A stretch of DNA of 64,000 nt from Streptococcaceae bacterium AM104-57 (GTDB lineage: Bacteria; Bacillota; Bacilli; Lactobacillales; Streptococcaceae), in contig JAQDPW010000001.1 in NCBI GenBank assembly GCA_027659245.1, positions 136,060 through 200,059 of the forward strand, in the 5' to 3' direction. A program made the translations under genes and the position numbers. Below are positions 61,215 through 64,000 of this stretch, piece after piece; the first letter of the stretch is position 1; each line of letters opens with the position of its first letter. The notes beneath the pieces were generated by a model. It saw only the letters and a program-made list of their open reading frames with translations, searched no databases and had not been told where the DNA came from.

Positions 61215-61586
61215 ATGGAACTTGCAAGAGTTATTCGTATAATTGATGATTTTACAATTATGATCGACAGAGGTTATGATACGAGTGATATAGAAGAAGG
61301 TACCAGAATAACTGTTTTTGAACCCGGTCCAGAGATTAAAGATTTAGATGGCAATAGTTTAGGGAAATATGATTTCACTAAAGCAAATTTAATAATCACT
61401 GAAGTTTTCCAAAGGTTTTCAATTGCTCAAAATATAGAGGAGGGTTCTCCATTCTCCGTTACTAACTTTTTGTCAGGTGGACAAACTAAGTTAGCAATTA
61501 ATGTCAATGAAGATGAAATTGAGCCCTTAGAACCTAAAGATATTCAAGTAAAAAAAGGTGATTTAGTAAGAATTGACGATTTTTAA
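61215..61586 (+). CDS. Hypothetical beta-rich accessory protein
   Basis: This 123-aa acidic protein is made mostly of short beta-strand segments (ARVIRIIDDFTIMIDRG, TRITVFEPG, ANLIITEVFQRFSIAQ) with a C-terminal strand DLVRIDDF. No family recognised. Promoter TTGAAC (61037) / TATAAT (61060), 17-bp spacer, with a 150-nt leader; AAAAGGAG before the ATG. The AbiF RNA promoter starts directly after its stop codon. Confidence 0.7.
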   Translation: MELARVIRIIDDFTIMIDRGYDTSDIEEGTRITVFEPGPEIKDLDGNSLGKYDFTKANLIITEVFQRFSIAQNIEEGSPFSVTNFLSGGQTKLAINVNEDEIEPLEPKDIQVKKGDLVRIDDF

Positions 61587-61587
61587 C

Positions 61588-61688
61588 TTGACATAGAGAA
61601 AAAATGATGTTACGATAAGAGTGAATTGAATGGCTACGGATGTGGCTAGGAAACTACCTCTTATCATTTTGATAGGAGGTTTTCTTTT
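61588..61688 (+). ncRNA. abiF-type RNA: promoter, short RNA and terminator/RBS hairpin
   Basis: -35 TTGACA (61588-61593), 17-bp spacer and -10 TACGAT (61611-61616) predict a start near 61623. About 30 nt later is an 11-bp stem: 61656-61666 pairs with 61670-61680 around a TTT loop, with one U-G pair; GAAA (61650-61653) pairs with TTTC (61681-61684) outside a 2-nt bulge. TTTTCTTTT follows, as in a terminator. The 3' arm contains the ribosome-binding site AGGAGGT of the abiF gene. A structured RNA upstream of abiF genes is a known class (abiF RNA motif). Confidence 0.75.
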
Positions 61689-62699
61689 GTGGCTGATAAA
61701 CCCTGTATAACATATTCCCAACAATTGGATAGAATAAAAAAGAAGGGAATACTTATCGAAAATGATGAGCTAACTAAGGAAGTTCTTCAAAGCATATCAT
61801 ATTATGGAATTGTAAACGGTTATAAAGATATTTTTGGAGTTTACTTTGATGAAGAAATTCAATTAGAAAGATTTAAAGAAGAAGTAAAGTTTTCATCTAT
61901 TCATCGTATTTTCCTCCTGGATCAGGCATTAAATAACTTATTATTTAAGTATATTATATACATTGAAAAATCATTAAAAACAAAACTATCTTATAAAATT
62001 GCTCATAAGTACACTACTGAAATTGATTCTTATTTAGATTTTAGAAACTATCGATCTAATGGTAGTTTAGATAGAAAATCTGAAATTCAAAATATAAGAA
62101 ATCAAATTGAAAACAACAAAAATAGTGCATCAATTAAGCATTATAAGGAAAATCATGATACGATTCCTCCATGGGTTGCAACTAGTGGAATATATTTTGG
62201 GACTGCAATTAATTGGTATAAAATCTGTCAAGATGACATTAAAAAATACATTGCTAATCAATTTTTTGCTAGGTTTTCAATCGATGATGAAAGTGCAAAA
62301 GAAATGCTCGTCTCTATGTTGTCGCTTCTACAAGAATACCGAAACAATATTGCACATGGGAATAGAACTTTTTTATCAAATGTTACAAGTGAATTAACTA
62401 AAGATATTTTATTGTCATTGTTTCCGGAAAAAGTGTTGAGCGAAAGAGAGTATCATATGGGACTTGGCCAAAAAGATTTATTCGCAGTAATGTTATCAAT
62501 AGCTGTCTTAATAAATGATCCGTTAGTATTCCGCCAATATATTTATGATTTCGGTTCAATGTTTATAAATGATGAGTTTGATCCAAATGCTACATATTCT
62601 CCTAGAGGTAATATATACAAAACATTAAATATCCCAGATGATTTTTTATATAGAATAGGAGAAGTGTATAAACTAAAATTTGAAAATGAAAGTGACTAA
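61689..62699 (+). CDS. abiF: AbiF-type abortive infection protein (Abi_2 family, HEPN)
   Basis: This 336-aa protein starts at GTG 61689, eight bases after AGGAGGT. N-terminal Abi_2 motifs: YSQQLDRIKKKGILI, YYGIVNGYKDIF, FLLDQALNNLLFKYIIYIEKSLKTKLSYKIA. A HEPN RNase motif R-x4-H is present as R218-NNIA-H223 in LQEYRNNIAHGNRTF. Family members (AbiD/AbiF) block phage growth; HEPN motifs cleave RNA. Translation appears controlled by the upstream RNA hairpin. Base composition is more AT-rich than the core genes. Confidence 0.88.
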   Translation: MADKPCITYSQQLDRIKKKGILIENDELTKEVLQSISYYGIVNGYKDIFGVYFDEEIQLERFKEEVKFSSIHRIFLLDQALNNLLFKYIIYIEKSLKTKLSYKIAHKYTTEIDSYLDFRNYRSNGSLDRKSEIQNIRNQIENNKNSASIKHYKENHDTIPPWVATSGIYFGTAINWYKICQDDIKKYIANQFFARFSIDDESAKEMLVSMLSLLQEYRNNIAHGNRTFLSNVTSELTKDILLSLFPEKVLSEREYHMGLGQKDLFAVMLSIAVLINDPLVFRQYIYDFGSMFINDEFDPNATYSPRGNIYKTLNIPDDFLYRIGEVYKLKFENESD

Positions 62700-62748
62700 T
62701 TAAGCTAGTTGCTTTTTCTTTTCCAAATTATAAAGCAGGACAAGAAAT

Positions 62749-62913
62749 ATGAAAATTTCAATTATTGAACTTATAAGAATTGAAGGAACTAAACTAGGTT
62801 TTAAAATAGATGATAAAGAGTTACTAGATTACCTGGTATCAACTTGGAAGTATTGCGATTTAGTGAATCATTCAGTACAAATGCATGAAATGGGAATAAA
62901 GAGTAAGATATGA
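62749..62913 (+). CDS. Small hypothetical protein (54 aa)
   Basis: ATG 62749 after AGCAGGACAAG. Sequence begins MKISIIELIRIEGTKLGFKI and ends MGIKSKI; predicted helical. Not recognised. After it two small hairpins (TTCCTA/TAGGAA near 62926-62943; AGCACT/AGTGCT near 62948-62967) lie before attR, with no further gene up to 63133. Confidence 0.5.
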   Translation: MKISIIELIRIEGTKLGFKIDDKELLDYLVSTWKYCDLVNHSVQMHEMGIKSKI

Positions 62914-63133
62914 TATAATTATTTCCTATTAAATTAGGAATAAAAAAGCACTTTTAAATAGTGCTAGTTTCTTGCCTGCTGAACTCATTAAAAAAGTAGA
63001 GTTTCATGTTCAGTGATTTATGGAGTAAGGAAGAAACTCCAACATATTCAAAGAAAAAACAAAAACTAATAAACACCCTAGTATCAAGCATTAAGGAAGT
63101 ATAAAACAACTTACTTAATATTCAAAAAAGCGA

Positions 63134-63205
63134 TACAACAAGATGCTTTAATTTTAAGAAATATCTTACGGAAAGCCTACAATAGTGGGCTTTTTGCTTT
63201 GTCTT
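63134..63205 (+). repeat. attR: 72-bp direct repeat
   Basis: Second copy of 49753-49824 with three substitutions. It includes a copy of the rpsD end (Tyr-Asn-Lys-Met-Leu-stop codons) and terminator. It marks the right boundary of the satellite. Confidence 0.9.
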
Positions 63206-63355
63206 TGAGATGCTGTTTGTTTTATAAATCACTTTTCGGAAATCGACATCTAAAATCAAGAAGAGATTGTCTTTTTTCACCCTCACTAGTCAGTATTCGC
63301 GATTTCCATAACATTAGAGAGCTAAAAAGAGACAAGATAGAAACTAGGGTCCTTC

Positions 63356-63399
63356 TTTCCCCCTTTCTCTGCTATACTACAAGCAGAGAAAGGGGGAAA
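63356..63399 (+). promoter_or_regulatory. comX promoter region: perfect 17-bp inverted repeat
   Basis: TTTCCCCCTTTCTCTGC (63356-63372) and its exact complement GCAGAGAAAGGGGGAAA (63383-63399) flank a 10-base loop with TATACT (63373-63378). The right arm contains the comX ribosome-binding site. No -35 box is seen, as expected for an activator-dependent competence promoter. Confidence 0.8.
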
Positions 63400-63403
63400 G
63401 CAA

Positions 63404-63868
63404 ATGCTTGAGAAATACTACGCAAAGGTAAAAGGGATTGTCCATAAATGCCGAAAAGATTATTATCTCCACCTGTGGGAGAAGGAGGACTGGGATCAAG
63501 AAGGAATGATCTGCCTTTATGAACTTCTCGAAAATCATCCAGAACTAGTTGAAGAAGAAAAGAAACTCTACGTCTACTTCAAAACAAAATTCCGAAACAG
63601 AATCCTCGATACTGTGAGAAAACAAGAGAGCCAAAAACGACGTCTGGATCGAATGGCTTATGAAGAAGTGGGAGAGATCAGCCATCGACTACCAGAAGGA
63701 GGTTTATGGTTGGATGATTATTATGCCTTTCATGACATGTTGGATGATTATAGAAGAAAGTTGCCCCAAGATAAGCAAGAAGCCTACGAACGTCTATGGG
63801 CAGATGAACGCTTCAAAGGCCGCAAGTCTCTTCTCAGGGATTTAGAGTTAGTCTTCAAAGATTGGTGA
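63404..63868 (+). CDS. comX: Competence sigma factor ComX (SigX)
   Basis: This 154-aa protein has the ComX pattern: YYLHLWEKEDWDQEGMICLYEL, YFKTKFRNRILDTVRKQESQKRR, EEVGEISHRLPEGGLWLDDYYAFHDML and a final helix RKSLLRDLELVFKDW. It directs RNA polymerase to late competence genes with the CIN box. It differs at many positions from the pneumococcal protein, suggesting a more distant mitis-group species. ATG 63404 has the AAAGGGGGAAAG site. Confidence 0.92.
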   Translation: MLEKYYAKVKGIVHKCRKDYYLHLWEKEDWDQEGMICLYELLENHPELVEEEKKLYVYFKTKFRNRILDTVRKQESQKRRLDRMAYEEVGEISHRLPEGGLWLDDYYAFHDMLDDYRRKLPQDKQEAYERLWADERFKGRKSLLRDLELVFKDW

Positions 63869-63887
63869 AAAAAGTTTCAAAAAGGTG

Positions 63888-63990
63888 TTGACAAGTAAGA
63901 AAAAGTCGGTATAATCCCATCTTTGACAGTTTTTCGAAATTAAAGAGCCCCTAAATGCTGATATAACAGCTTTTTGGAGCTCTTTTTCTC
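63888..63990 (+). promoter_or_regulatory. Strong promoter followed by terminator-like hairpin
   Basis: -35 TTGACA (63888-63893), 16-bp spacer, -10 TATAAT (63910-63915). About 25 nt after the expected start, AAAGAGC (63942-63948) pairs with GCTCTTT (63979-63985) around an inner GCTG/CAGC stem (63957-63960, 63967-63970), followed by TTCTCTTTTT. It could be a small RNA or an attenuated leader of a gene outside the window. Confidence 0.65.
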
Positions 63991-64000
63991 TTTTTGAAAA

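Larger units (their letters stand above)
49753..63205. mobile_element. Integrated phage-like satellite (PICI-like island) in rpsD
   Basis: About 13.4 kb bounded by the 72-bp att repeats. Gene order fits streptococcal phage-inducible islands: integrase leftward, CI-like repressor leftward, then rightward Cro-like, Rha-like, small genes, replication pair, capsid-type genes, ArpU-like regulator and accessory genes. No large or small terminase, portal, protease, tail or lysis gene is recognised, so it is a satellite or a strongly reduced prophage rather than a complete phage. Confidence 0.82.

Noticed and set aside
62926-62967. Two tandem small palindromes as a CRISPR-like repeat.
   Set aside because: The two hairpins differ in sequence and there is no repeat-spacer periodicity. 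No CRISPR array was seen anywhere in the window.
63291-63320. ComE direct-repeat box upstream of comX (CAGTATTCG, 12 bp, CATTAGAG).
   Set aside because: Spacing fits but both half-sites deviate from the consensus I remember, so it is not listed as a feature.

Overview
The window looks like chromosome from a mitis-group Streptococcus close to S. pneumoniae / S. mitis. Evidence: a low-GC gene set with streptococcal housekeeping proteins (rpoB, rpoC, rpsD, dltXABCD, adcRCBA, glpKOF), a PavB-type SSURE surface protein next to a TCS08-like two-component system, a ComX competence sigma factor, and pneumococcal-type small repeats (one BOX element and four RUP-like 107-108 bp elements). No tRNA, rRNA or CRISPR array was found.

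Layout. 1-1410: end of a two-component system (kinase cut by the window edge). 1430-6180: a patchwork of relics (a valS 3' fragment, two IS200 right-end remnants, a decayed IS200 transposase, a possible group II intron tail) enclosing a small membrane-protein gene, whose promoter spacer holds a run of nine G, and a cell-wall-anchored SEC10/PgrA protein. 6189-13929: dus-hslO, an Mga-like regulator and the glycerol operon glpKOF. 14060-18614: the D-alanylation operon dltXABCD. 18620-22660: zinc regulon adcRCBA, with a BOX element between promoter and first gene. 22757-26483: a VOC dioxygenase and a sulfane-sulfur module (CstR-like repressor, two rhodaneses, a CoA-disulfide-reductase/rhodanese fusion, and a palindromic operator). 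26706-34286: rpoBC with a leader containing a terminator. 34607-45565: acetyltransferase, VTC/DUF4956/lipoprotein cluster, an ABC exporter with its TetR repressor and two operators, CsbD, the DUF421/DUF3290 pair, a nucleoside phosphorylase and the TrkH/TrkA potassium system. 45723-49770: PavB-like adhesin, TCS08-like regulator/kinase and rpsD with a structured leader.

49753-63205 is an integrated phage-like satellite (PICI-like island). It is bounded by a 72-bp direct repeat (three mismatches) that covers the last codons and terminator of rpsD. It has an integrase split by an IS630-family element, a CI/Cro-like switch, a Rha-type regulator, a replication pair (replisome organizer and DnaC-like ATPase), a capsid-type protein with an HK97-gp10-like protein, and an ArpU-like late regulator. 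I recognise no terminase, portal, tail or lysis gene. Its right end is an accessory cassette with its own promoters. The most interesting part is an Abi_2/AbiF protein with a HEPN motif (R218-x4-H223), preceded by a promoter and a short RNA ending in a strong hairpin. This matches the known abiF RNA plus AbiF arrangement, which has been proposed to be an RNA-antitoxin system related to the ancestry of Cas13.

After the island come comX, whose -10 region and ribosome-binding site lie in a perfect 17-bp inverted repeat, and at the window edge a strong promoter followed at once by a terminator-like hairpin.
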